A stretch of 64,000 nucleotides of DNA from JAICKM01 sp050998805 (GTDB taxonomy: Bacteria; Chloroflexota; Chloroflexia; QHBQ01; JAICKM01), in assembly GCA_050998805.1 (NCBI GenBank), contig JBPCPV010000009.1, positions 62,001 through 126,000 on the forward strand, read 5' to 3'. Below are positions 16,260 through 24,988 of this stretch, piece by piece. Each line of letters begins with the position of its first letter. The stretch's first letter is position 1. A program made the translations under genes and the position numbers. Under the pieces are notes generated by a model, which did no database searches, was not told where the DNA came from, and saw only the letters and a list, made by a program, of their open reading frames with translations.

Positions 16260-17804
16260 ATGCCTGTGCCCAAACCCGTTGTGCTGATTATCCTCGACGG
16301 CTGGGGCGTCAACCCCGACCCCCGCGCCAACGCCGTCGCCCAGGCCCGCACGCCGACGCTCGACCGGCTCTATGAGACTTGCCCCCACACCACGCTTGAC
16401 GCCTCGCAGGGCGATGTCGGCCTGCCGGAGGGCCAGATGGGCAACTCAGAGGTCGGCCACCAGAACATGGGCGCGGGCTTCGTGGTCTACCAGGAACTCA
16501 CCCGCCTCGACCTGGCGATCGCCGACGGCTCATTCTACACCAATCCCGTGCTGCTCGAAGCCTGCCGCCATGTGCGCCGACGGGGCAGCGTCCTCCACCT
16601 CTTCGGACTGCTCGGTCCCGGCGGCGTCCACAGCCATGCCGACCACCTCTATGCCCTGCTCGAGCTTGCCAAGCGCGAGGGCGTCGGCAGGGTCATCTAC
16701 CAGGCGTTCACCGACGGGCGCGACACCCCGCCCACCAGCGGCCTCGGCTTCATGCAGGACGCGCTGGCGAAAATGGACGAGATCGGCCTGGGCCGCGTCG
16801 GCACGGTCATCGGGCGCTACTACGCGATGGACCGCGATAACCGCTGGGACCGCGTGCAGAAGGCATACGACGCCATCGTCCACGGCGAGGGGAACAGAGC
16901 CGACTCACCCCTCACCGCGATCCGCCTCTCCTACGCCGATGGCGTGACCGACGAGTTCATCGTGCCGACCGTGATGGAAGGCCCCGACGCCCCTGCGCTC
17001 ACCGACGGCGACGCAGTGATCTACTTCAACTTCCGGGGCGACCGAGGCCGCGAGCTTACGAAGGCGGTTGTCCTCGAAGACTTCGACAAGTTCGACCGTG
17101 GTCGGCCCCTCGAGGATCTCTACTTCGCCACACTCACGCGCTACGAGGCGGGGCTGCCGGTGCAGGTGGCCTACGACCCGATGGAGGTGGAGCGCCCGCT
17201 CGCTAAGATCCTCAGCGACCACGGCCTCCGCCAGTACCACTCCGCCGAGACCGAGAAATACGCCCACGTCACCTTCTTTTTCAACGGCCGCCGCGAAGCG
17301 CCCTATCCCGGCGAGGACCGCGTGATGGTGCCCTCCCCGAAGGTCGCCACTTATGACCTCAAGCCCGAAATGTCGGCCCCCGAGCTGACCGACGAGTTGC
17401 TGGCGCGCATCGGGAGCGGGATCTACGACTTCATGGTGGTGAACTACGCGAACGGCGACATGGTGGGGCACAGCGGCATCCTGAGCGCGGCGATCAAGGC
17501 CGTCGAGACGGTAGACGCCTGCCTCGGGCGCGTCGTGCCCGCCGTTCTGGCTCAGGGCGGCGTGCTGCTGATCACCTCCGATCACGGCAACTGCGAACAG
17601 ATGGAGGACTACGCGACCGGCGAACCCCACACCTACCACACCCTGAACCCGGTGCCCTTCCTGGTTGTCTCTCCCGAAGCCTCGCCCCTGCGCGATGCCA
17701 AGCTCCGCCCCGGCCGCCTCTGCGACATCACCCCGACGATCCTCGACATACTCGAGATCCCGCCCGCCCCGGAGATGACGTGCCGGAGCCTGATCGTGCC
17801 GTAA
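16260..17804 (+). CDS. gpmI: 2,3-bisphosphoglycerate-independent phosphoglycerate mutase
   Basis: Interconverts 3- and 2-phosphoglycerate in glycolysis and gluconeogenesis. 514 residues, standard length. The N-terminal metal site is LIILDGWGVNPD; the nucleophile Ser lies in MGNSEVGHQNMGAG; GGVHSHADHL, TDGRDTPPTSG and the C-terminal metal ligands in NYANGDMVGHSG and ITSDHGNCEQM are all present. GAGGAG lies about 7 nt before the ATG. All catalytic residues expected for the two-manganese enzyme are visible. Confidence 0.97.
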   Translation: MPVPKPVVLIILDGWGVNPDPRANAVAQARTPTLDRLYETCPHTTLDASQGDVGLPEGQMGNSEVGHQNMGAGFVVYQELTRLDLAIADGSFYTNPVLLEACRHVRRRGSVLHLFGLLGPGGVHSHADHLYALLELAKREGVGRVIYQAFTDGRDTPPTSGLGFMQDALAKMDEIGLGRVGTVIGRYYAMDRDNRWDRVQKAYDAIVHGEGNRADSPLTAIRLSYADGVTDEFIVPTVMEGPDAPALTDGDAVIYFNFRGDRGRELTKAVVLEDFDKFDRGRPLEDLYFATLTRYEAGLPVQVAYDPMEVERPLAKILSDHGLRQYHSAETEKYAHVTFFFNGRREAPYPGEDRVMVPSPKVATYDLKPEMSAPELTDELLARIGSGIYDFMVVNYANGDMVGHSGILSAAIKAVETVDACLGRVVPAVLAQGGVLLITSDHGNCEQMEDYATGEPHTYHTLNPVPFLVVSPEASPLRDAKLRPGRLCDITPTILDILEIPPAPEMTCRSLIVP

Positions 17805-17816
17805 TTGGAGACAACA

Positions 17817-18236
17817 GTGGTGAAAAGAACGCGGTTAAGCACAGGCTGTGGTCTGGGTCTGCTGGCGAGCATCTTCGTGGTACTCATAATTGTTCTTGGC
17901 GTGTTTCGCTATATGGCGGACCGACAACCGATTACGATGCGGGATATTCCCACCTATCCTGGAGCTGTCCAGGTTTCAACCACTGACGCAACAGCAGATC
18001 AAGCTGCCTGTCCGACCCTGTCCTTTTGGGTGGCTCAAAGCAGTCCCGTGTCTGTAGAAGGATTTTACAGGGAGACTATGAATGGCAAAGGCTGGCTAGG
18101 AGGCGGCGACAGTGAGTACCCCACACCTTTATTATTTGTTCGGAAGGTTCCCGGACATTTTCAAACCTTGACGCTCTTGATCGACGCAAGTCAGACGAGT
18201 ATAAGAGTAGAAGAGAGATTGTGTGACCAAAAGTAA
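17817..18236 (+). CDS. Small membrane-anchored protein, lower GC than its neighbours
   Basis: 139 residues from the GTG at 17817, which has GGAG 6 nt upstream. One membrane helix (about 10-31), then about 105 extracytoplasmic residues with no recognised domain. The PTYPGAVQVS...FYRETMNGKGW pattern is reminiscent of proteins that carry a PGA-x-V strand followed by an FY-x2-x-M helix. Base composition is near 50% GC, well below the flanks, suggesting later acquisition or relaxed selection. It sits 12 bp after gpmI. Confidence 0.6.
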   Translation: MVKRTRLSTGCGLGLLASIFVVLIIVLGVFRYMADRQPITMRDIPTYPGAVQVSTTDATADQAACPTLSFWVAQSSPVSVEGFYRETMNGKGWLGGGDSEYPTPLLFVRKVPGHFQTLTLLIDASQTSIRVEERLCDQK

Positions 18237-18286
18237 TTGAAGTGACATCCAATCTATGTCGGGGTCAACAGCTGACGGCTGAGCGC

Positions 18287-20029
18287 TTACAGGGACGCGA
18301 CGCCGTAGATCCGGCAGATCGCCTCGTCGCGGTCGTGCTGCGGCATGTCAGCGAGGGGGGCGGCCTCCTCCGGCGGGGGCAGAGGTAGGCGCGCCAGGTA
18401 GGGGCCGTTGAAGCGCAGGTAGCCGCCGGAGAGATGCACCGGCCAGTAGAGGAAGCGGTAGTACCAGCCGAGCAGCCGCGAGTTGAGCAGCGCGATCAGC
18501 ACATCCGGTGGGTAGGGCGTCGCCCCGTCCGCGATGCAATAGACCCGGCCAAGCGCCCGCCCGCCCTCGGTATGCGCCGCCGTCAGCCGCCGGGCTATCC
18601 CCGGCACCACAACCGACGGCCCGCAGAACGCAGCCCACTGCGCTCCGCTCATCGCCGAGCGCGGTAGGTAGCGGGCCTCGGCGCGCCGCCGGAGGGTGTT
18701 TGGGCCGATGTCCTGCGCCTGGAGCAGCGGCATGTAGCCGGCCTGCTCGGCAGGCGTCAACGCGGAGTACTCCGCCGCCGAGATCGCCGCGCGCGAGTAG
18801 CCGGGGCGGGCCACCCCGCATCGGATCGCCCCGGCGGGTAGGCGGCTCGGCTGCCGCGCTATCCGCTCCGCCAGCGCGAGCATCTCCGCCGTCGCTGCGG
18901 CCGGCATGATCCGCCCGTCGAGGCCGCAATACGCAGCCTGAGCCACAAGCGCATCGTCCCGTCCCGGCCCGCCGAGCGCGAGCCGGTGCCCCCGCTCCGG
19001 CTGCCCCTTGCGCGCCGCGAGGATCACCGGGTAGGCCGCCGTACCGGGGAAGGACGCTGCCGCCGACAGGTCGTCCAGCCGCAGCAGGGCTGTCTCCTCC
19101 GCGAGCATCGCCCGCAGCGGCCCACCATACTCCGCGGCCATGAACTTGTTCGGCAGAATGTAGCCGAGCAGCCCGCCGGGACGCAGCAGCTCAAGCCCGC
19201 GCTCGACGAACAGCACCGAGAGGTCGTACTGCCCGCGCGCCGTCCGGTAGCGGGCGCGCCGCTCCGACTTCTGCGCGGCGGGCTGCGCCCGGTGCGAGAT
19301 ATACGGCGGGTTGCCGACCACCGCATCGAAGCCCGCCCAACCTTCGGGCAACGCCCCCAGCGCGTCGCCCAAGTGCAGCCTGGAGGAATTTTGAGTTTTG
19401 AGTTTTGAGTTGTGAATTACGACGGCTGACCGGCTGTAAGACACGGCTCCGCCCGTGGACGTGCGGAGTGTGGAGTGCGGATTATCCGGCGCTTCGGGCT
19501 GCGGCCCCGCCAGGTAGAGGCCGTAGGCCGTGAGGTCGAGGGCAATCGGGTCGCTGTCCACGCCGTAGACGCATTCGCAGGCGGCGGCCCAGCAGCCGGC
19601 GGTCGGCGAGCCGGAAGCGGCGAGCGCGGTGGCGATCCGTTGGGCGGCGGCGACAAGGAAGTAGCCCGCGCCGCAAGCCGGGTCGAGCACGCGGATAGAG
19701 CGGATAGCGGCCAGGGGGTCGGGCGCGGCCCCCGCAGCCGCGAGCAGTGGGGCGAGCGTCGCGTCGAGGATGGAGTCAACGACCGGCGCGGGGGTGTAGT
19801 ATATCCCCGCCCGCCGCCGAGCGTCGGGAGCCAGCAGCGCCTCATAGAGCGTGCCGAGTTCGCGCCCCGTCCAGCTTCCGCAGCCTTTCGAGAGCGTTTC
19901 GACGCGGGGGGCGAGCGCGGCACGCACCTCCGCGTCCACCTCCACGGTGCTGGGAGCGGGCCTGCTCTGCACGGCTGTCGCCCGCTCGAAAAGCAGAGCG
20001 AGCAGCGCTCGGCCCGCGCCGCCTACCAC
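18287..20029 (-). CDS. Eco57I-like N6-adenine DNA methyltransferase with TaqI-type specificity region
   Basis: 580 residues. SAM-binding motif I is LDPACGAGYFLVAA, motif IV is VVGNPPYISH, and the C-terminal half (ALTPAEQAGYMPLLQAQDI...YPPDVLIALLNSRLLGWYYRFLYWP) resembles the TaqI-like target-recognition domain of Eco57I-type enzymes. No endonuclease domain is visible, so it appears to be a stand-alone methyltransferase. The GTG at 20029 overlaps the queF stop by 7 nt and no good ribosome-binding site is seen, so the start is uncertain. Residues about 182-215 are encoded by an inserted heptamer-type repeat between the SAM fold's acidic motif and NPPY. Confidence 0.85.
   Translation of the reverse strand: MVGGAGRALLALLFERATAVQSRPAPSTVEVDAEVRAALAPRVETLSKGCGSWTGRELGTLYEALLAPDARRRAGIYYTPAPVVDSILDATLAPLLAAAGAAPDPLAAIRSIRVLDPACGAGYFLVAAAQRIATALAASGSPTAGCWAAACECVYGVDSDPIALDLTAYGLYLAGPQPEAPDNPHSTLRTSTGGAVSYSRSAVVIHNSKLKTQNSSRLHLGDALGALPEGWAGFDAVVGNPPYISHRAQPAAQKSERRARYRTARGQYDLSVLFVERGLELLRPGGLLGYILPNKFMAAEYGGPLRAMLAEETALLRLDDLSAAASFPGTAAYPVILAARKGQPERGHRLALGGPGRDDALVAQAAYCGLDGRIMPAAATAEMLALAERIARQPSRLPAGAIRCGVARPGYSRAAISAAEYSALTPAEQAGYMPLLQAQDIGPNTLRRRAEARYLPRSAMSGAQWAAFCGPSVVVPGIARRLTAAHTEGGRALGRVYCIADGATPYPPDVLIALLNSRLLGWYYRFLYWPVHLSGGYLRFNGPYLARLPLPPPEEAAPLADMPQHDRDEAICRIYGVASL
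19386..19485. repeat. Dispersed repeat inserted in frame in the DNA methyltransferase gene
   Basis: Three exact TTTTGAG units (19389-19409), the module CGGCTGTAAGACACGGCTCC..CCCGTGGAC and GTGCGGAGTGTGGAGTGCGG units. The same elements are intergenic at 7930-8010 and 11510-11560. The insert is about 102 bp (34 codons) and keeps the frame open. Confidence 0.85.
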
Positions 20030-20475
20030 TTGCCGGGGCGGAGGTCCGGGTAGGGCGCGGCCAGCGCGGAGTCGCCGTGCTCCGCAACCACACTCGTGTA
20101 GAGGCCGCCGCGCACGTTGAACACGCCGGTGACGCGCGCCCATCGCGGCTCAATCGCCGCAGCCAGGTCGGTCAGGATGCGGTTCACCACGTCTTCGTGG
20201 AACGCGCCTTCGTCGCGGAAGTGCCAAAGATAGAGCTTGTAGGCTTTAAGCTCGACGCAGCGCGGCCCCGGCACGTACTCCAGCACGATTGTCGCAAAAT
20301 CAGGCTGGCCGGTGATCGGGCAGAGCGCGGTAAACTCCGGAGACTCGATGCGTATCTGGTAGGCCCGGTCGGGGTGCGGGTTCGGGAACGCCTCGAGGGT
20401 CTCGCTGGGCCGCGTGCCCGGCCCCGAGCCGAGCAGGGTCAGATTATCGGTGCGGTTGTCGGTCTGTCTGTTCAT
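20023..20475 (-). CDS. queF: NADPH-dependent 7-cyano-7-deazaguanine reductase
   Basis: Reduces preQ0 to preQ1 in queuosine tRNA modification. 150 residues, the short unimodular form. The catalytic Cys52 lies in LCPITGQPDF; the QueF motif ELKAYKLYLWHFRDEGAFHED (75-95) supplies the NADPH and substrate residues. No other queuosine gene is in the window. It lies 15 bp after a SAM methyltransferase gene and overlaps the DNA methyltransferase gene. Confidence 0.95.
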   Translation of the reverse strand: MNRQTDNRTDNLTLLGSGPGTRPSETLEAFPNPHPDRAYQIRIESPEFTALCPITGQPDFATIVLEYVPGPRCVELKAYKLYLWHFRDEGAFHEDVVNRILTDLAAAIEPRWARVTGVFNVRGGLYTSVVAEHGDSALAAPYPDLRPGKW

Positions 20476-20490
20476 GCCACTTGCCTTTCC

Positions 20491-21294
20491 CTACTCGCGC
20501 CTGGCCCGGAGCGAAAAGCTCATTGGGATGGATGTGCCGTGGTCTGGCAGCCACCAGCGACGCTGCTCGTCGCGCTCCATGCTGGAAAACATCTGGAAGA
20601 AGTTGTGGGGCCACTCGTGCAGGAACTCGATGTGCAGCCCTTGCGTGGTCAGGGCGTTGACGATCTCGCCCAGCGAGTGGATCCAGCCATATTCGACGAA
20701 GCTGTGATCCGCATCGGGCGCGGCATAAGAACCATGCGTATCAAACTTGAGCGGCTCGGTCCGCTCCCAGTAGGAGTAGAGCGGCTCGAGGCGGCCATCT
20801 ACCTCCTCGAAGGCCATCGCCGCGGGATGCTGATCGCGGACATAGAAAATACCGCCAGGCTTCAGGAAGTGGGCGATGACTTCGCCCCAGCGGGCCATAT
20901 CGGGTAGCCACCAGAGCGCCCCACCGCCGGTGTAGATGATGTCGAACTGGCCTTGCAGAGCCGCGGGCAGGTCGTAGAGGTTGGCGGCAACAAAGCTCGC
21001 CTCGATACCGAGTTCGGCGCTCAGCGAGCGGGCGAGTTGGATAGCCACTGTAGAGAGATCCGCGCCGGTCACTTTCGCGCCCCGCCGCGCCCAGGATAGC
21101 GTATCCATTCCGAAATGGCATTGCAGATGGAGCAGCGACTTGCCCGCCACGTCGCCGACCTCCGCGACCTCGGTTGGATTAAGGCTATCGCGGCCCGCCT
21201 TGAAGCCAGGCAGATCGTAGAACTCCGACTTCTCGTGGAGCCGCGTCCAGTGATCCCAGAGTTGCTTGTTGGAGGCGATGTATTCGTCGGCCAT
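20491..21294 (-). CDS. Class I SAM-dependent methyltransferase
   Basis: 267 residues. Motif I reads LLHLQCHFGMDTLSWARRGAKVTGADLS; the LQCHFG form is typical of a group of uncharacterised small-molecule methyltransferases. The post-II strand VAANLYDLP and motif LKPGGIFYVRDQHP follow. The C-terminal part (YSYWERTEPLKF...FLHEWPHNFFQM) matches that same group. Substrate unknown. It ends 15 bp before queF and starts 9 bp after the DUF2357 gene, so the whole minus-strand run may be one transcript. Confidence 0.85.
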   Translation of the reverse strand: MADEYIASNKQLWDHWTRLHEKSEFYDLPGFKAGRDSLNPTEVAEVGDVAGKSLLHLQCHFGMDTLSWARRGAKVTGADLSTVAIQLARSLSAELGIEASFVAANLYDLPAALQGQFDIIYTGGGALWWLPDMARWGEVIAHFLKPGGIFYVRDQHPAAMAFEEVDGRLEPLYSYWERTEPLKFDTHGSYAAPDADHSFVEYGWIHSLGEIVNALTTQGLHIEFLHEWPHNFFQMFSSMERDEQRRWWLPDHGTSIPMSFSLRARRE

Positions 21295-21303
21295 CTTGTT
21301 GCC

Positions 21304-23112
21304 TTAAAGTCCTTCCGCCAGCGCGAGCAGCGGCTCCAGGTAACCGGCCAGAGCCGCGCCCGCGCCTGCATCGGGGGCGAGCGGCAGGCGGCCCGTGCGG
21401 TAGTCGTCTTCGTAGTCCACTTCGGCGGGCGCGCCCGGGTAGACGACCCATGACGCGACGACAGGGCGGCCCGGTTGCCCGCTCGCGCCGGTCGTCGTGA
21501 AGTCGCGGATAGCCTCGCGGTAGAGGAACTTCGTGACCTGTGTGTCGAGCCGCACGCTCCAGGTGACGTCGCAGACGATGATCTTCGGCACCCGTACCTC
21601 CGAAGCGTCGTCCCAGACTTCTAGCGCGATGTCGGGCCTGCCCTTAGCCGCCGCCCAGACCCTGCGGTCCACCCCATAGGCAGGAGGGCGCGCACGCTGC
21701 CTGTAGTCGCTCTCTACGGTCAGCGCAGGGTACTCCTGGTCGAAACGCACCACCAGCCGCTTGCCGGAGGGCGCGCGCAGTTCGGCGGACGAGCCGCGGT
21801 TCAGCAGGTAGCTCGGCTGCGCGTCGGGTGCCGCGACCACGGGCCGCCCGCCTTTAGCCAGCAGCCGGCAGTCGAGCCGCGTGCAGAGCGTATCGAGCAG
21901 CAGCATCGTCATCCAGAGTTCGTAGAGTTCGTTGATGCTCGCGTATGGGGTGACCATGTCGTTGTCGAGCAGGGCGTCTTCGGCGGCCCGCAGTTCGGCG
22001 TCGAGAACGTGCCGGATCAGCCGCACGCGGCGGTAATACGTGTTGTCGCGCCAAACCAGGTCGGTCGCGGAGGGTTTGGCGGGGCGGACGCTGCCGAGGA
22101 AGCCGGTCGTGAGCCAGCTCGCAACGCTGCGTTGGCGGAGGCGGTGCGCGCCCGCAGCGAGGTTGCGGCATCTGTCGAGGGCGCGCTCCAGGCGCTCGCG
22201 GCGATGACGGTGCGTCGCCCCCGCGAGCCGGGTCTGGATGTCCTCGGCGAGCTTGCCGGCGTCGCGCTCGAGGGAGCGCGCCTCGTTGATCAGCAGGTCC
22301 ACGGTGTCGCGGACGTAGCGGTTCGCGGGCACATCGTAGCGCAGCTCGACGTGGGGGCGGGTGAAGCGGCGGGGCAGCCGGGTGACGGCAAGCCCCGCGC
22401 GCGCAGGCACGCGCATCCAGGGGGTGCCCGGTGCCGGACTGCTGCCGCTGAGGTCGGCTGCACCCATCTGCTCCGACCATTCGATTGTGTCGTGGGCATA
22501 GCTGAGGGCGGTATGCGGGCTGCTCAGGATCGGGCGGAGGGCAGGCCCCAGCCCTTCGTGCGCCTTGCGGATCGCGTCCCAGCGGGCTTCCAGGCGGCTG
22601 CGTGGCGTCGCTCCGGCCTCCCCGCCGCGCAGGGCGACGATGCCGCCTAGCTCGCGCACGGCCCGCCTGTCCTGCGCGCTCAGAGCCGCGCGCATGTAGT
22701 CGTAGCGGGCCTGGTCCGCGTCGTCCAGCCGGAAGCGCAGCAGGATCTCGGCACCGGCCACCGGCTGGCCGTGTTCGGTGAGCATCACGAGCGTCTCGCC
22801 GACGTAGCGGCGGGCCGCGAACTGCTGCTGCCACTCGCGGCGGGCCGAGCGCACCCCCCAGGAGAGGCTCTCCATGCCGACCGGCTCGCCGCCCACCACA
22901 GCCCGGTAACCGCTCGGCAGGTCTTCGGGGTCGGCGTCCACATCGAGCTGTAGGCCGAGCGCGGCCCCGCCCCGGGGGACATCAGGCCCGCAGTGGAGGC
23001 TGAGGGCCGGGGGCGCGCCCGCAGCCAGCTCTACCTCCGACCCCCAGGCGACCGGCACACCCGCCAGCCGTAGCTCGACGGTCTCAGGCCCGACTGTCCT
23101 ACTGCTGTCCAC
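21304..23112 (-). CDS. DUF2357 / McrC-like protein with PD-(D/E)XK-type C-terminal region
   Basis: 602 residues from a GTG that overlaps the upstream AAA gene by 14 bp. N-terminal beta-rich region (1-130), a long helical middle (about 260-380), then INELYELWMTMLLLDTL (393-409), the family's conserved E-x2-x-W element. The nuclease-like core follows: RPDIALEVW (492-500) and KIIVCDVTW (510-518). In McrC-type nucleases the second motif is D-x-K; here it is D515-V-T517, so the catalytic Lys is missing or displaced. Paired with the McrB-like AAA protein it should form a type IV restriction-like complex. Confidence 0.75.
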   Translation of the reverse strand: MDSSRTVGPETVELRLAGVPVAWGSEVELAAGAPPALSLHCGPDVPRGGAALGLQLDVDADPEDLPSGYRAVVGGEPVGMESLSWGVRSARREWQQQFAARRYVGETLVMLTEHGQPVAGAEILLRFRLDDADQARYDYMRAALSAQDRRAVRELGGIVALRGGEAGATPRSRLEARWDAIRKAHEGLGPALRPILSSPHTALSYAHDTIEWSEQMGAADLSGSSPAPGTPWMRVPARAGLAVTRLPRRFTRPHVELRYDVPANRYVRDTVDLLINEARSLERDAGKLAEDIQTRLAGATHRHRRERLERALDRCRNLAAGAHRLRQRSVASWLTTGFLGSVRPAKPSATDLVWRDNTYYRRVRLIRHVLDAELRAAEDALLDNDMVTPYASINELYELWMTMLLLDTLCTRLDCRLLAKGGRPVVAAPDAQPSYLLNRGSSAELRAPSGKRLVVRFDQEYPALTVESDYRQRARPPAYGVDRRVWAAAKGRPDIALEVWDDASEVRVPKIIVCDVTWSVRLDTQVTKFLYREAIRDFTTTGASGQPGRPVVASWVVYPGAPAEVDYEDDYRTGRLPLAPDAGAGAALAGYLEPLLALAEGL

Positions 23113-24880
23113 TAACCGCCTCGGCGAGGTTCAGCCGCTCCTGCCGCCCCCGCAGCCAGCGCAGCGTCTCATCGAAGCCGGGGTTCGCGCGGTCGAACTG
23201 CTCGAAGTATGCCTGTAGCTTCTCGAACATCGCCATCTGGGCGTCGTTATCCGGGTCGATCTGCAAGCGGGGCAGGATCTTCTGGCTGATGCCTGCGTCG
23301 AGAGCAGTCTCGCGGGGCAGGTAGTAGGGGGCGCGGCTCGCCGAGGCCACCCAATCGAGGATCTGCTGCGCCACCCGGTAGCCGAACTGCTGGCCGGGGT
23401 CGTCCGACATACGCCGGTGGATCTCCTCGAGGTGGTGGAACACGAAATCGAGGAGCGCGGGGTCATAGTTGTCGGCGAGCAGGGCGCGAAACTCCCCGAG
23501 GTCCACATGGTCTATGCGGATCATCTGGGCGCGGTCCACGACCTTCGGGCTGAGGATGTGGGTCGTCTCGTCCACATTGATCGTGCCGACGAAGTGGATG
23601 TTCGGGGTGAGGCGCAGGCGGGCGGGGAAGCCGCTGCTGTCTTTGAGCGAAGAGCTGTAGAGATGCACCCAGCGTTCTTCTTCGGGCTGCTCCATTGCTG
23701 AGAGTATATCGCTGAAGTAATGCTCGACCCGCGCGAGGTTCATCTCGTCGAGGCAGAGGACGTAGGTGCGCGGCGTGCGCTTTTCGCGGCGTGCGCGGTC
23801 CCACTCGTCGCCGGCTTCGCGGACCTGGCGGGCGAACTCGGTGGGCGCGAAGCACCCGGCGAGGTAGTCGTAGACGCCCCAGAGATAAGACGGGCTTACC
23901 CAGTCGGGGCGGACCTGGACGAAGCCGTATGTCGCGTTCTCGGCCTCGGAGTAGATCCGGCTGAGGCGCGTCTTGCCGCTGCCCGACCGCCCGCTCAGTA
24001 TCACGAGCGGGTGGGTCGCCATCGAGATGTGGAAGCGCGTGAGCAACGGCAGGGGGTAGTGGAGCTGGTGACTGCCCGCCACCTGCTGAAGGCGCTCGAC
24101 CGGCGAATGGGCCAGGGGGCGCGGGCTGGTCTGCACCAGGGCAGGGAGCGGAGTCGGGGCCAGAGGCAGCGAGAGCACACCGGCCTGCGCCATCTGGGCG
24201 TAGAGCGGCGACGAAGTGTCCTCGCCGAACTCGTCCACTAACTGATCAAGCAGTTCGAGTTGGGTGTCGAAGTTCTGGCGCCCGCGCATCATCCGGGCGC
24301 GCTCGTCCACCTGGTCGCGCAGCCAACCGAGCAGCCACGGCAGGTCGGCGGGCGCGATCTGCCGCGTCCAAGGGTGCTCGCCGAGCGCGCGGCGTGTCAC
24401 CGGCACCGCGTCGAGCGGCCAGTCAATATAGAGCATAGAATCGTGCCGAGGATAGATCGTATAGACCGGAGGCGGCATGTTGTCGTCTACGTCAAAGCTG
24501 TCGGTGACGTACAGGCCGCACAAAATCGGGTTCTGGGAGGCGCGCCCGGTCGTCCCGTGGATCTGATAGGTCCAGAAAAGCGCAAGGTCGCGGGCGCGCA
24601 TCGTCGCGATAAGCTGCGAGCCGTCGTAGTTCAGTCTCCGGCGCAAATACGGCTCGGTCGGCGCGAAGAGCCGCAGGTCGTAGCAATCGGGCCGCCCGTT
24701 CATGCAAAAGTTGTTGCGGAAGGTCTCTGAGGCCCCACAATGCACGTTGCGTGCGTCCCGGCAAATAGTTCCGTCGAACCTCTGCACATGCTTGTTGACT
24801 TTGATCAAGAAGCCCTGTCTCTCAGCGCCCCCGCCGGACGGCAGCGTGTCCGGCATCATTTCGGGTTGGGTAGTCTGCAT
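23099..24880 (-). CDS. McrB-like AAA+ NTPase
   Basis: 593 residues. The N-terminal half (1-260) is unique and contains several Cys (C40, C48, C59, C66). The AAA core has Walker A GRSGSGKT (297-304), Walker B YVLCLDEMNLARVEHYFSD (373-391), the McrB-type DEMNLA signature, and VGTINVDET (431-439) where McrB has its GT-x-N-x-x-D loop. It is expected to drive translocation for the DUF2357 partner encoded next. It leads the transcription unit, with a promoter about 60 bp upstream. Confidence 0.88.
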   Translation of the reverse strand: MQTTQPEMMPDTLPSGGGAERQGFLIKVNKHVQRFDGTICRDARNVHCGASETFRNNFCMNGRPDCYDLRLFAPTEPYLRRRLNYDGSQLIATMRARDLALFWTYQIHGTTGRASQNPILCGLYVTDSFDVDDNMPPPVYTIYPRHDSMLYIDWPLDAVPVTRRALGEHPWTRQIAPADLPWLLGWLRDQVDERARMMRGRQNFDTQLELLDQLVDEFGEDTSSPLYAQMAQAGVLSLPLAPTPLPALVQTSPRPLAHSPVERLQQVAGSHQLHYPLPLLTRFHISMATHPLVILSGRSGSGKTRLSRIYSEAENATYGFVQVRPDWVSPSYLWGVYDYLAGCFAPTEFARQVREAGDEWDRARREKRTPRTYVLCLDEMNLARVEHYFSDILSAMEQPEEERWVHLYSSSLKDSSGFPARLRLTPNIHFVGTINVDETTHILSPKVVDRAQMIRIDHVDLGEFRALLADNYDPALLDFVFHHLEEIHRRMSDDPGQQFGYRVAQQILDWVASASRAPYYLPRETALDAGISQKILPRLQIDPDNDAQMAMFEKLQAYFEQFDRANPGFDETLRWLRGRQERLNLAEAVSGQQ

Positions 24881-24943
24881 CTGGTTTGGTTCCTTTCTTG
24901 AGCGGTCAGCTATCAGCCGTCAGTAACAGCATCTCCAGCATAT

Positions 24944-24972
24944 AGTATAGCATCTCAGCCGGATGGGGGCAA
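24944..24972 (-). promoter_or_regulatory. Promoter of the McrBC-like gene pair
   Basis: Minus-strand TTGCCC (24967-24972), 17-bp spacer, TATACT (24944-24949). The leader of about 57 nt carries three heptamer units of the TCAGCTA type before an AAAGGA ribosome-binding site. Confidence 0.6.
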
Positions 24973-24988
24973 TATCGGGGGCGGTGCT

